Shown piece after piece: positions 21,124 through 30,826 of a DNA stretch of 64,000 nt. The stretch comes from Ahaetulla prasina. Taxonomy: Eukaryota > Chordata > Lepidosauria > Squamata > Colubridae. The translations under genes and the position numbers were made by a program. Position 1 is the first letter of the stretch. Every line of letters starts with the position of its first letter. The stretch lies in contig NC_080548.1 in assembly GCF_028640845.1 (NCBI RefSeq), forward strand, positions 16,247,821 through 16,311,820, in the 5' to 3' direction. The notes beneath the pieces were generated by a model. It made no database searches and was not told where the DNA came from. It saw nothing but the letters and a program-made list of their open reading frames with translations.

Positions 21124-21893
21124 CACGGGTCACCAAACTTTCGGACCTCAGGGACCACTAAATTCATAATTTTAAATCCCACGGACCACTAATATGATCT
21201 GCCTAATGACTGGCTGGGTGGGCGTGGCTAGGTGGTCATGTGACTGGGTGGGCATGGCCAATTTGATGTCACTCGCCGTCAAGGGGTGCTTTGCCGGCCT
21301 CTATTCGCCCCTCCCCTCCCAGCCTCTCCTCACCTACCCTACCCACCTGGGCTCCTTAGGGCCCCAACAGGAAGCAGTTGTTGGAGCTAAGCAGCCACAA
21401 AAAATAATTGGCAAAACAGCTGGCTCAGTTCAAATTGGATCTGACTGAGAAGGAGGCTCAGCAGAAGCACCTCACTGAGGACTAGGAGCATAGGCTTTCC
21501 AAGAAGAGGGAAGACCTGCGGGAGTGCAAGGCCTGGTACCGGCGCCTGGAGGCTCAGCAGGCTGAAATGGTCAGCCAGTTCCAGGCCATGATGTAGTCCC
21601 ACTGGAACAAGGCCCTCTGGCTCTTTACCACCAGCAGCACTTCCCTCCAGCCTTTGCCCAAAGCTCCGCACCAGGTGGCTGAAGCAGACCCTGAGTCAGA
21701 ATTTCTGCCTCCCTCCGACGCTCACAGAAACACCCTGAAGGGGAGACTCTCTGCAGCAACACAAACGTTCATTGCACTTATCTGGCCCAGGGGCCGTAGT
21801 TTAAGGAGCCTTGATTTAGTGAAATATGACAAACGCAAACAGTCTTTCTCACAGACTACCAATGGTCCACGGACCACCAGTTGGTGACTGCTG
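21124..21893. mobile_element. hAT-like element, type D, carrying coding-derived sequence
   Basis: Ends CACGGGTCACCAAACTT and AGTTGGTGACTGCTG are imperfect inverted repeats. Exact 8-bp duplication TTCTAGAC at 21116-21123 and 21894-21901. The first 170 bp (GGGTGGGCGTGGC-type) and last 60 bp look like ordinary hAT MITE. The middle, about 21369-21747, is unlike any other repeat here and reads as a decayed coding sequence. No transposase. Confidence 0.9.
21369..21747 (+). pseudogene. Captured coiled-coil coding fragment, with three in-frame stops
   Basis: One frame runs about 126 codons, broken only by stops at 21405-21407, 21483-21485 and 21594-21596. Each is TAA or TAG where CAA or CAG would restore the frame, so simple C-to-T decay explains all three. 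The product is heptad-like and charged (e.g. 'QFKLDLTEKEAQQKHLTED', 'KREDLRECKAWYRRLEAQQA', then 'EADPESEFLPPSD'), like the C-terminal part of a ciliary or centrosomal coiled-coil protein. I cannot name the parent gene. The fragment begins just after CCCCAACAG, a possible splice acceptor, which would suggest DNA-level capture. The reverse strand has no comparable frame. Confidence 0.55.
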
Positions 21894-21930
21894 TTCTAGA
21901 CCAACCCCCGCTCAAGCAGGAAACCCTATA

Positions 21931-22282
21931 TTAATCCAGACAAATGGAAGGAAAAGAAGAAAAAAAAATGGAAATGGAACAGAGTGACAACTCCTGGAAG
22001 GGGTCCTTCTGTCTCAAAGAGTCATGGCCTTCCATAACAGAACAGTCTCCTTAAAAAAAAAAAGTGTGCAGGAGACACACAAAAACACACACACTTGGAA
22101 GCCCTTGAATTTCTCCTGCTGCTCTCTTGACTTGTCTACAAAGTCACCTCACCATCCCAAAAAGGGGCTGACAGGAAGGAGAGGCAAGGACAGGGACGGC
22201 CAGACCTGTTCCGATTTTAGAAACCGGCTGGACGAGAAACAGAATCATCCAGTAGGCAGAAGGGTTTTATGGATGAAACCAT
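21931..22282. other. Unassigned sequence
   Basis: A-rich runs at 21958-21968 and 22051-22062; nothing recognised. Confidence 0.4.
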
Positions 22283-22352
22283 AAGCTGAGGAATTCTGAG
22301 AGTTGAAGTCCACAAGACTTAAAGTTGCCACATTTGGAGACCCCTGGACTAG
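22283..22352. mobile_element. Half of a hairpin MITE
   Basis: Only the right arm is left: 'GGAATTCTGAGAGTTGAAGT' to CATTTGGAGACCCCTG. It abuts a CR1 3' tip. Confidence 0.8.
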
Positions 22353-22392
22353 AAGACCTCTGAGGCTCTTTACAGCCCTATGATTCTATGAT
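22353..22392 (+). mobile_element. CR1 LINE 3' tip
   Basis: 'GACTAGAAGACCTCTGAGGC' followed by ATGATTCTATGATCTATG, the octamer-type tail of classical CR1 rather than the ATTCT tail. Confidence 0.75.
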
Positions 22393-22751
22393 CTATGTTC
22401 CCCATTTTAAGTCCATTTCTACAGAGGTGCTGTTACTTCAGTGTGCTGCATTCTCCACACGGCTCTTGGCAATCGCGGATTATGAAATATCTTTTCTGCA
22501 AGGAGAAATCTTAAACCTTGCAGCACATGAGTCCTCCCAGAGTCTCACGGGGTACAAGCCATGTTTACTAGGTGAGAACTAAACCTCAGGTGATGGTGGC
22601 AGACCTGAGGAAGGGAATCAAAACATAGCTCCTTAGTTTTCGAATACTTATTAAAAAGTTTTTTAGGTGGCGCTTTCTGGTAGACAGAGAGCACCAATCA
22701 TGAGAAGGTTCCTGATGTTATTTATGCGTAATATTTTTATTTCTTTGTGGA
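22393..22751. other. Unassigned sequence
   Basis: No repeat or gene signal recognised. Confidence 0.4.
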
Positions 22752-23155
22752 CAGCCTCCTGTTCCGCAACCCAACAGACTTCAGAGGATAATTAGAACTG
22801 CAGAAAAAACAATGGCTACCAATCTGCCTTCCATTGAGAACCTGTATACTGCACAAGTCAAAAAGAGGGCGGTGGAAATATTTACAGACCCCTCACATAC
22901 ACACCCTACTATTAATCTTCTCATCGTTCCCATCACCAATCTCTTTCCACTTATGACTGTATGACTATAACTTTGTTGCTGGCAATCCTTATGATTTATA
23001 TTGATATATTGACCATCAATTGTGTCGTAAATGTTGTACCTTGATGAACGTAACTTTTCTTTTATGTACACTGAGAGCATATGCACCAAGACAAATTCCT
23101 TGTGTGTCCAATCACACTTGGCCAATAAAAATTCTATTCTATTCTATTCTATTCT
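22752..23155 (+). mobile_element. CR1-type LINE 3' end with (ATTCT)n tail
   Basis: Decayed RT C-terminus ('GCAACCCAACAGACTTCAGA', 'ATCTGCCTTCCATTGAGAAC') is joined after an internal deletion (near 22897) to the 3' UTR 'TGTACACTGAGAGCATATGC' and 'CACTTGGCCAATAAAAATTC', with five ATTCT units at 23131-23155. Such tails are reported to seed ATTCT microsatellites in snakes. Confidence 0.87.
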
Positions 23156-23577
23156 AAACTGTTTCAACTCCTATCCTCGAAACGACGCTATAGAGCACTG
23201 CACACCAGAACAACTAGACACAAGAACAGTTTTTCACTGAACGCCATCACTCTGCTCAACAAATAATTCCCTCAACACTGTCAAACTAGTTACTAAGTCT
23301 GCACTACTATTAATCTTCTCATCGTTCCCATCACCCATCTCCTTCCACTTATGACTGTACAACTGTAACTTTGTTGCTTGTATCCTTACAATTTATACTG
23401 ATATTGATTGTTTCCTGATTGTTTATTTGTACCCTATAACTATCATTAAGTGTTGTAATTGTTGTACTTTGATGAAGGTATCTTTTCTTTTATGTACACT
23501 GAGAGCATATGCACCAAAGACAAATTCCTTATGTGTCCAATCACACTTGGCCAATAAAAAATTCTATTCTATTCTTT
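23156..23577 (+). mobile_element. Second CR1-type LINE 3' end, head-to-tail
   Basis: Starts 'AAACTGTTTCAACTCCTATC', an RT segment missing from the preceding copy, and ends with the same UTR and ATTCT tail (23562-23577). The two copies are in direct contact and same orientation. Confidence 0.87.
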
Positions 23578-23798
23578 CAGTGTAATTTGCAGAAGAACAG
23601 CAGGAATACAGAAAAGAGACCACAACATCACACATTGGTGGAAATCAACTAATGAAGACAGCATTCTGTCTTCTCACAGGTTTGAAATTTAGACTGAACC
23701 ACAGGGTTACAAGAAAATAATAACTCAGAGTCATATTGCCTAGGCAGCTTTGGGGAAACTTTGGTCCCTAAGATCACACAGGTGACTTATGTGTACAT

Positions 23799-24066
23799 TT
23801 TTTTTTAAATTTACATTTATATTTTGCCCTTCTCCAAAGACTCAGGGCGGCTTACATTGTGTAAGGCAATAGTCTCATTCTATTTGTATATTTATATACA
23901 AAGTCAACTTATTGCCCCCCCAACAATCTGGGTCCTCATTTTACCTACCTTATAAAGGATGGAAGGCTGAGTCAACCTTGGGCCTGGTGGGATTAGAACC
24001 TGCAGTAATTGCAGGCAGCTGTGTTTAATAACAGGCTTCTTACAGCCTGAGCCATACCGCGGCCCC
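23799..24066 (-). mobile_element. tRNA-derived SINE with L2-like tail, minus strand
   Basis: A-rich end complement (TTTTTTTTTAAATTTACATT), 'TGCCCTTCTCCAAAGACTCA', shared middle 'CCCAACAATCTGGGTCCTCA', then tRNA-like head ending 'CAGCCTGAGCCATACCGCGG'. Full length, about 268 bp. Confidence 0.88.
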
Positions 24067-24233
24067 ATAAATACATATATTTATGTGTACAATTATGCGT
24101 AGCTATCACATGGCTGACTTATGTGTACGCATATAGTAGGTGAATAGCACACATAAACACAGAATTTGAGGGAGATTGTTCTTAAGCCACAGAATTAAGA
24201 AGTAACAACACCATTCTTCCTCCTAGCCTGTAT

Positions 24234-24357
24234 CCGTGTTTCTCAACCTTGGCAACTCTAGATGTGTGGACTTCAACTCCCAGAATTCATGGCAGGCTGG
24301 GAAATTCTTGGGAGTTGGGAGTGCACACACCTTCAAGCTGTCACGTCTGAGAAACAT
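24234..24357. mobile_element. Hairpin-type MITE, distinct subfamily (GTGTTTCTCAACC ends)
   Basis: CCGTGTTTCTCAACCTTGGC at the left and 'CACGTCTGAGAAACATG' at the right, with CTTCAACTCCCAGAATTC inside. Arms more diverged than in the 135-bp family; no clear target duplication. Confidence 0.7.
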
Positions 24358-25052
24358 GCATGATTCCTAACACTGGTGACATTTTCCACTGTTGAGCGGC
24401 CCCCACTTCCACCCCCACCCCTCAAAAAACCAGAGAAATAACTAATAAGGGGCCTTTTGTGATTTACTGATTCTGCTCGCAAAACCAGGTTACCTGAAGT
24501 TGGACTTTAGGTGGGTTTTTGATCCAGAAGAGCTATATTTGGAGTTAATGACGAAGAAGATATTCTCTTTGAAGAAATATCTCAGGTATGCTAAGGCTGT
24601 TCCACACCCACCCGGATGCTTACGGAAAAGAGAGTGGCAAGAAACTATAAATAAACGCGAAAGCATCGGAGAAGCCATTACATTCCCATAAGTGATAAAA
24701 ACACCAGGAATATCACAGGGAGCAACTCCCTTCCTAATGGCCCTCCAAACACACAGACACAATCTTTAGCTCCTGCTGAACTCTCATCTCATCTCCAGAT
24801 ATTCTCAAATTCCAACTACCATCATTTCTAGGCAGCAAGACAATAGCCAAAGGTAATATACCATCCTTGTCAAATGGTTGTCCATCTTTAAACCTGCAAC
24901 ATCTAGAAGGGGCCAGAATTGTGACATCAGCATCCTGATCCAACTTTCTCACAACACCTTAAACCCGGATTAACAAAACACCGAAAACTGTGTCAGGTTC
25001 TTTACGTTGCAGTGAACCATAAACTACCCAGAATTCTTTTAGCTTAGCCTAG
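24358..25052. other. Unassigned sequence; two adjoining minus-strand open frames
   Basis: Minus strand 24734-24952 (72 codons, 'ILPLAIVLLPRNDGSWNLRI') overlaps a second frame at 24490-24762 (90 codons). They could be one decayed coding segment with a frameshift, or chance. I recognise no family. Confidence 0.35.
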
Positions 25053-25411
25053 TGTGGTGGCTCAGTGGCTAAGGCGCTGAGCTTGTTGATTGATTCAACA
25101 AGCTAAGGCGCTGTCGGGGATTCAGGGGTTCGAATCCCAAGTGCCGCGTAACAGGGTGAGCTTGTCCCAGCTTCTGCCAACCTAGCAGTTCGAAAGCATG
25201 CAAAAAATGCAAGTAGAAAAAATAGGAACCACTTTCAGTGGGAAGGTAACAGTGTTCCGTGCGTCTTTGGCGTTGAGTCATGCCGGCCACATGACCATGG
25301 AGATGTCTTTGGACAGCGCTGGCTCTTCAGCTTTGAAACGGAGATGAGCACTGCCCCCTAGAGTCTGGAACGACTAGCACATATGTGCGAGGGGAACCTT
25401 TACCTTTTACT
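25053..25411 (+). mobile_element. Squam-type SINE, full length with head duplication
   Basis: Head GTGGTGGCTCAGTGGCTAAG and B-box GGGGTTCGAATCCC. 'CAAGCTAAGGCGCTG' occurs twice (about 25071 and 25107), so the head holds a short internal duplication. Body and tail as at 8345 (GGGAACCTTTACC). Confidence 0.88.
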
Positions 25412-25418
25412 TTTAGTG

Positions 25419-25726
25419 CGGTGATGGTGAATCTATGACACATATGTCGCAGGTGATGCACCCAGCCAATTTTGGTGACAAGCCAGGCCTCCAGAGCCTC
25501 TGGAGGTTGTGCAAGGGCCTTGCTCTTGGGCAGCCTCTGAGGCATGTGAAAATCATGCAAGTGTTCTCGCACAATCTTCTGAGGCCTCACAGGAGCCGGG
25601 GCCCCTCTTGAACGACTTCCAGAAGGTCTGGACAACAGAGTCTATAGAGGAGGTCCGGAGGGGCTGTCGAGGCAGGCGTTTTCTGAATTTTTGACAAGCC
25701 GAGCGCAAAAGGTTTTGCCATCGCTG
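25419..25726. mobile_element. hAT-like MITE, type B, diverged
   Basis: CGGTGATGGTGAATCTATGA and AAAAGGTTTTGCCATCGCTG ends. Target duplication not clear. It immediately follows the Squam SINE tail. Confidence 0.7.
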
Positions 25727-26249
25727 GCCTAGTCGGTTGTGCAAATCCAGCCTACGACAGATGGACATTTTCTTATCCGGTAGCAAGTTGTAGCATTTTT
25801 ATAGCAAGAGCTCCAGAGCGCTCCCCGGTGTCTCATTAAAACACTCCCGGTTAGAATTATCACCGGAGCACGAAAAGGATAAATACGTGGTGTTTGCAGA
25901 AACTGGGATTCAAAATACTCCCCTGAAAGCTTACTGGGGAGCATTGGGACAATCGTATTCCAGCCGTCCCTTCTTTTCTTGTTTTTTCTTCTTCTCCTGC
26001 CTAACCTACACCACAGAATTGTTGTGAGGATAAAAAGGAGAGCATTTTTCTGCCTGCTTGCAGCTCCACCCCCCCCCCACCAAGCCTGACCGCTACTCTT
26101 CTCGGAGGATGCAGATATCCTGAGATTATAAATAGATGCATCTAAATCAGAAGGAGGTGACCTTTTTGGTGCCTGGGGAGCAATAAAAACGTATAACAGG
26201 AGACTGGGCTGAAATTTTTCTCCTCTAGGTTATGAAAAAGAAGTTTAGA
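25727..26249. other. Unassigned sequence
   Basis: No repeat ends or exon recognised. Confidence 0.4.
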
Positions 26250-26730
26250 AACTTTTCCTTCTTCTTTTTTCTTCCTTCTTCCCTCCCTCCCTCCTTTCTC
26301 TACTTCCTTTCTTTTTCTCTCCTCTCCTCTCTTCTCCTCTCCTCTCCTTTCCTTCTTTATCTATTTACTTCCTTCCCTTCCCTTCTTCTTTTTTCTTCCT
26401 TCTTCCCTCCCTCCTTTCGTTCTCCTTCCTTCCTTTCCTTTCCTCTCCTCTCCTTTCATCTCCTTTCCTTTCCTTCTTTATCCATTTACTTACTTCCCTC
26501 CCTCCCCTCCCCTCCTCTTTATCCATTTACTTCCTTCCCTTCCGTTCCTCCTTTCTCTTCCTTCTTCCCTCCCTCCCTTCCTCTCTCCCTCCTTAGGCTC
26601 TCCTTCCTTCCTTCCTTCCTTCCTTCCTTCCTTCCTTCCTTCCTTCCTTCTTTCCTTCCTTCCTTCCTTCCTTCCTTCCTCTCTCCCTCCCTCCCCTTCC
26701 CTTCCCTTCCCTTCCCTTTCTCCTTCCTTA
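26250..26730. repeat. CT-rich pyrimidine tract
   Basis: CTTC, TTCCC and CTCCTCTC units; the block 'TTATCTATTTACTTCCTTCC' recurs with changes at about 26357, 26479 and 26519, so the tract has a higher-order repeat. About 480 bp; a 185-codon frame is compositional. Confidence 0.92.
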
Positions 26731-27081
26731 AGCCCCTTCCAGCTTTGACGAGTTTCCTACTTCCAAATAGTGAGAAAATATACTGCTAGTTTTCAGCAAT
26801 CAGAGGGGGTTTGAAGACTGCAAAAAAAAGGGTGGGTGGGTTAGGAGTTGCCTTAGCTGAGAGAGGGGGGTTCACATCTGCTCCAAGTTGACACTGTCCA
26901 GAAAATGCAAATAACAGAAAGCTAGGAAAATCGCCATGTATGGAAGTCTCAGCTGAGAACAACGTTTAAAGCTCACAATTAAGAAAGACCCTCCAGAGCC
27001 AGCCAAGCACCACAGAGGGGCAGCACATTTGTTCCTATAAACATGGATCTGTTCTGATCAACTGCAAGGCAATGTTAGAAC
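26731..27081. other. Unassigned sequence
   Basis: Nothing recognised. Confidence 0.4.
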
Positions 27082-27226
27082 AGTAACAGAGTTGGAAGGA
27101 ACCTTGGAGGTCATCTAGTCCAACCCCCTGCTCACGCAGGAGACATGCACTAGGGATTCAAACCGCTGAACTGCTGACCTTTCTGATCGACAAGCTCAGC
27201 GTCTTAGCCACTGAGCCACCTAGTCA
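27082..27226 (-). mobile_element. Compact SINE: tRNA-like head fused to CR1 3' tail, minus strand
   Basis: Minus strand reads AGGTGGCTCAGTGGCTAAGA (same head type as the Squam SINE), a B-box-like 'CGGTTTGAATCCC', then directly the CR1 3' end 'GGACTAGATGACCTCCAAGG'. About 145 bp in total, with no separate body. Confidence 0.8.
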
Positions 27227-27680
27227 GGCATATGAAACAAATGGATGAATGCAAGTAAGGAAAGTCGAAAGGAACTTATTGCCCTGCCAATTACAAATCC
27301 TAGCTTTCTAATAAGACTTACATGGTTTCTCATTATGATGGCCAGGCAGTTTGACTATTTTCTAAACAAATCTATAATACAGATTGGTAGTCCTCAAAAC
27401 AAGGAATTAAATAAGGTTTCAAACACACCATTGTCGTTTTGGCCATTGGTTTTTTTTTCCCCCTTACCTCTTGGATTTTACTATATTTTAAATAATTCAA
27501 GGATTTGTAGGCCATCTGTTAGTAAAATTTTCAGCGTAGCTAAGCCAAATGTGGCAAGGCAGAAAACAAATGTAAAACATACAAAGTATAGAAAATATGT
27601 GAAACAAACATGCACATATACAAAGAGTTGCTCAGAATAAACCATAAACAGGTATCCATTCTGCTAAAACAAAACCTAAA
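27227..27680. other. Unassigned AT-rich sequence
   Basis: A 131-codon plus-strand frame (27245-27640) shows no domain and ends in low-complexity Lys/Tyr/Thr-rich sequence. Likely chance. Confidence 0.4.
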
Positions 27681-28030
27681 GTAAAGGTAAAGGTTCCCGT
27701 GGCACATATGTGCTAGTCGTTCCCAACTCTAGGGGGTGGTGCTCATCTCTGTTTCAAAGCCGAAGAGCCAGCGCTGTCAGAAGACGTCTCCGTGGTCATG
27801 TGGCTGGCATGACTCAACGCCAAAAGCGCATGGAACACTGTTACCTTCCCACTAAAGGTGGTCCCTATTTTTCTACTTGCATTTTTTATGTGCTTTCGAA
27901 CTGCTAGGTTGGCAGAAGCTGGGACAAGAAACGGGAGCTCGCCCTGTTATGCGGCATTAGGGATTTCAACCACTGAACTGCCAACCTTTCAATCAACAAA
28001 CTCAGCATCTTAGCCACTGAGCTACTGTGT
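27681..28030 (-). mobile_element. Squam-type SINE, full length, minus strand
   Basis: Begins with the tail complement (AAAGGTAAAGGTTCCCGTGG), then the body blocks, and ends with the head complement 'CATCTTAGCCACTGAGCTAC'. Confidence 0.88.
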
Positions 28031-28534
28031 CTCTTGAGGACTACCTGTATTCTAAATGCAGGAGTAGCCAACATGATGACATTCACAATAACATGCGGTG
28101 CCCAAACTAATATATTACTGCATTTTTATGATTTATAACAACCTTCCCAAACTGTAAATTGGGATCCCTCCTGACAGCTCAGAAGGAACTTAGAGAAGGC
28201 TACAATTATTTTTATAACCTGATCAGGCTTGTATGGACAAAATAGCAGAACTGTCAAAACTCGGCCAGGGTTTGGCCCATTTTCCAAGCCAAATACAATT
28301 CCACAAAGTTTGATTCCTTCTGTGCTGCACAGTGGACAAACGATTAGATAAGAGGCAACTGAGCCCACAGAAGTATTGGGGGTGTAGCGAACATCTCAGA
28401 AGGGACCCTCCTTATTTTGGGGGAGACCGTAGTGAGAACGGGAGCGATGTATTTGCAAGGGTTGATGCCAGCCTTATGAGATAATCCAGATAAGAGGCAC
28501 ACCCAGAATTAACCTGCTCTAATTTTATTGTATT
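28031..28534. other. Unassigned sequence
   Basis: Nothing recognised. Confidence 0.4.
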
Positions 28535-28795
28535 GGGCCTCTGGTGGCTCAACAGATTAATGCAGTCTGTTATTAACAGCAGCTGCTTGCAATGCAGGTT
28601 CAAGTCCCACCAGGCCCAAGGTTGACTCAGCCTTCCATCCTTTATAAGGTAGGTAAAATGAGGACCCAGATTGTTGGGGGCAATAAATTGACTTTGTATA
28701 TAATATACAAATGGATGAAGATTATTGCTTGACATAGTGTAAGCCACCCTGAGTCTTCGGAGAAGGGCGGGATATAAATGCAAATTAAAAAAAAA
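28535..28795 (+). mobile_element. tRNA-derived SINE with L2-like tail
   Basis: GGGCCTCTGGTGGCTCAACA head, GGTTCAAGTCCCACCAGGC B-box region, shared middle, and the tail 'CGGAGAAGGGCGGGATATAA' ATGCAAATTAAAA. Full length. Confidence 0.9.
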
Positions 28796-28830
28796 TTGTG
28801 AGTTACATCAATAGAACCTTATAAAATATT

Positions 28831-28915
28831 CAGTAGTCCTCACTTTACAACAGTTTCTTTAGTGACTGCTCAAAGTTACAACGGCACTGAAAAATGTACC
28901 TTATGACCGTTGGCA
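28831..28915. mobile_element. Tigger-like fragment
   Basis: CAGTAGTCCTCACTTTACAA, 'AAAGTTACAACGGCACTGAA', then ends near 'CTTATGACCGTTGG'. Confidence 0.7.
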
Positions 28916-29454
28916 GAACAAAACCTACTGGCTGCTAAATAAGGAGTCTGGGGAAAGACATTTCCAGAAAAATTTCAACTCAGTCCTGTGGACAACAGGA
29001 TGCAGTAATCTAGTCCAGTTATGGAAACACTTCGTAAGTGTGATGAGGTGGAATTTCAGCTACATTCTGCAGTGGTCAGAATTCCTGAGAATTCTGAAGA
29101 GAGTCCGGACTTCAGAAAAGAGTGAGAAGAGAAAAGGTCTTCCTTTCCTGGGAGAAGAAATGGGACACTTGCTCCCTGGCTTGGAAAGGTTTTACTGTTG
29201 TTTTTTTCATGTGCTTATAAACCGTTGCAGAAATGAGACCACAATAGTATCTTGGGGGTTTGTTCCTCCAAAGATGGATGATACTTGGCACAGGTGAGTT
29301 AGCAAGCAAATGCATGATGAATCTGCTTGGGCCAAACAGGTTCCACCGCATGGAAGCCACTGCTTTTATTTTACTTATATAGCTCAATAATACAGCAACT
29401 CTTTCTTCCTCCTATTTCCCCCACAAACAACAACCCTTTGAAGTTGAGTTGGAT
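28916..29454. other. Unassigned sequence
   Basis: No repeat ends recognised; a minus-strand 91-codon frame is unremarkable. Confidence 0.4.
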
Positions 29455-29600
29455 CGAGAGAGCGACTGGCCCAACATCATCCAGCCACCTTTCCTGTCAA
29501 GGATGGGACTAGAATTCACAGTCTCCTGGTGATTGGCCCAAAGTCACCTAGTTGGCTTTCATGGCTAAAGCTAGACAAGAAACTCAGTTTCCTGGTTTCC
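29455..29600 (-). mobile_element. CORE-SINE/MIR-like fragment, with internal repetition
   Basis: 'GCGACTGGCCCAACATCATC' and, 70 bp on, 'GATTGGCCCAAAGTCACCTA' are two versions of the MIR-type core complement, with 'GGACTAGAATTCACAGTCTC' between them. Confidence 0.55.
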
Positions 29601-30075
29601 AGCACATGAAACTGGCTCTCTTCTGAGTTTCCAGAAGCACTTTTGGGTCTTGCACCATTCCCAGACAAGACATCAATCTCTCGCTAATCTCAAATCAGAA
29701 ATCAAATATCAGTGGCATTTGGGAGATACCGCCTTGCAAGTTAAGCACTCTCATGCACCAGCAATACAAAATCTCCAATCGATTGACAGATAGGGCAGTG
29801 AGGGTTTTCTGAATCCTCCAAATGGCTTCAAAAGAAGCCAGGGAATTTGTGTTTTTCCACCAGCCCACCCCCATCCAAAGAATGGAGCAAAAAGGCATAA
29901 TGGGGGCACTATGGGTGACATTTTTTCATTCTCCGATCTGGTGGGCAGAGGAGAGAGTTAACTACTCTAGGGAGCAGTTTGCATGGCCTGGTTAACCAGC
30001 GGTAGTTGGTTAATTTAACTTACTGTAGCCCTGGAGTTCTCTCAAGCTAAAACTAGCACACCCATGGGTCAAATA
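29601..30075. other. Unassigned sequence
   Basis: Nothing recognised. Confidence 0.4.
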
Positions 30076-30195
30076 CAGGTAGCCCTCTTTTAATGTCCAC
30101 AATTTGGACTAACAGCTTGGTTGTTAAGCAAAGCAGTTGCTAAGTGAAACTGCAACAGTGCCAATAATCTTACTTCAGCTTTCCTTTCCTTTGTT

Positions 30196-30590
30196 GTTGT
30201 TGTTAGTTGCGAAGTTGTGTCCGACCCATCGTGACCCCATGGACAACGTTCCTCCAGGCCTTCCTGTCCTCTACCATCCTCTGGACTCCATTTAAGCTCA
30301 CGCCAACTGTTTCAGGGACTCCATCCAACCACCTCGTTCTCTGTCGTCCCCTTCTTCTTTTGCCCTCAATCTTTCCCAGCATTAGGCTCTTCTCCAGTGA
30401 GTCCTCCTTTCTCATTAGGTGGCCAAAGTATTTGAGTTTCATCTTCAGGATCTGGCCTTCTAAAGAGCAGTCAGGGTTGATCTCCTCTAGGACTGACTGG
30501 TTTGTTGGCCTTGCAGTCCAAAGGACTCGCAGGAGTCTTCTCCAGCACCAGAGTTCAAAGGCTTCAATTCTTTGCTTTACACACTTGCAA
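30196..30590 (-). mobile_element. Bov-B (RTE-clade) LINE 3' end, minus strand
   Basis: On the minus strand a frame of about 125 codons reads the Bov-B RT tail: 'LWCWRRLLRVLWTARPTNQS', 'LEGQILKMKLKYFGHLMRKE', 'GRQRTRWLDG' and 'DRKAWRNVVHGV'. The plus strand starts with GTTGTTGTTGTTAGTTGCGA, the complement of the short 3' repeat. Open for this length, so relatively young or by luck uninterrupted. Bov-B is known for transfer between vertebrate lineages. Confidence 0.93.
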
Positions 30591-30616
30591 AAGATATATA
30601 TATATATATATATATA

Positions 30617-30732
30617 ATTTGCTCCCAGAAGCACGAAGCTGAAGCCTGAAGATGACGAATGAGACTTCGTCGAAACGTCGCCAAGACACTTCCAATTTTA
30701 CGCGGGAGAAAACCCGAATAACCAAAGACCTA
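30617..30732 (+). mobile_element. Second copy of the hammerhead-like fragment, plus strand
   Basis: CTGAAGA at 30646-30652, T, stem GACGAA/TTCGTC, then GAAA at 30672-30675, followed by 'CGTCGCCAAGACACTTCCAA'. Nearly identical to the copy in 1961-2178 over about 110 bp. (AT)n arrays lie on both sides (30596-30616 and 30733-30754). Confidence 0.45.
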
Positions 30733-30826
30733 CATATATATATATATATATATAAGGGCATTGGTCACAGTCATTTTTTTCATCACTGTCCTAACTGTGC
30801 ACAGTTGCTAAATGAAGGGTTACCTG

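Larger units (their letters stand above)
21072..21930 (-). mobile_element. CR1 LINE 3' end, minus strand, split by a 770-bp hAT element
   Basis: 'AACAAAGTTGGAAAGGACCT' and, after the insertion, 'CCAACCCCCGCTCAAGCAGG' are the two halves of the CR1 3' end complement. The repeated word TTCTAGAC at the split is the hAT target duplication. Confidence 0.85.
30076..30826. mobile_element. Tigger-like element interrupted by Bov-B and a hammerhead-like fragment
   Basis: Left end CAGGTAGCCCTCTTTTAATG after TA; right end AGTTGCTAAATGAAGGGTTA CCTG before TA. The two halves are separated by the Bov-B piece (about 30196-30590) and the AT-flanked fragment (30617-30732). Confidence 0.8.
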
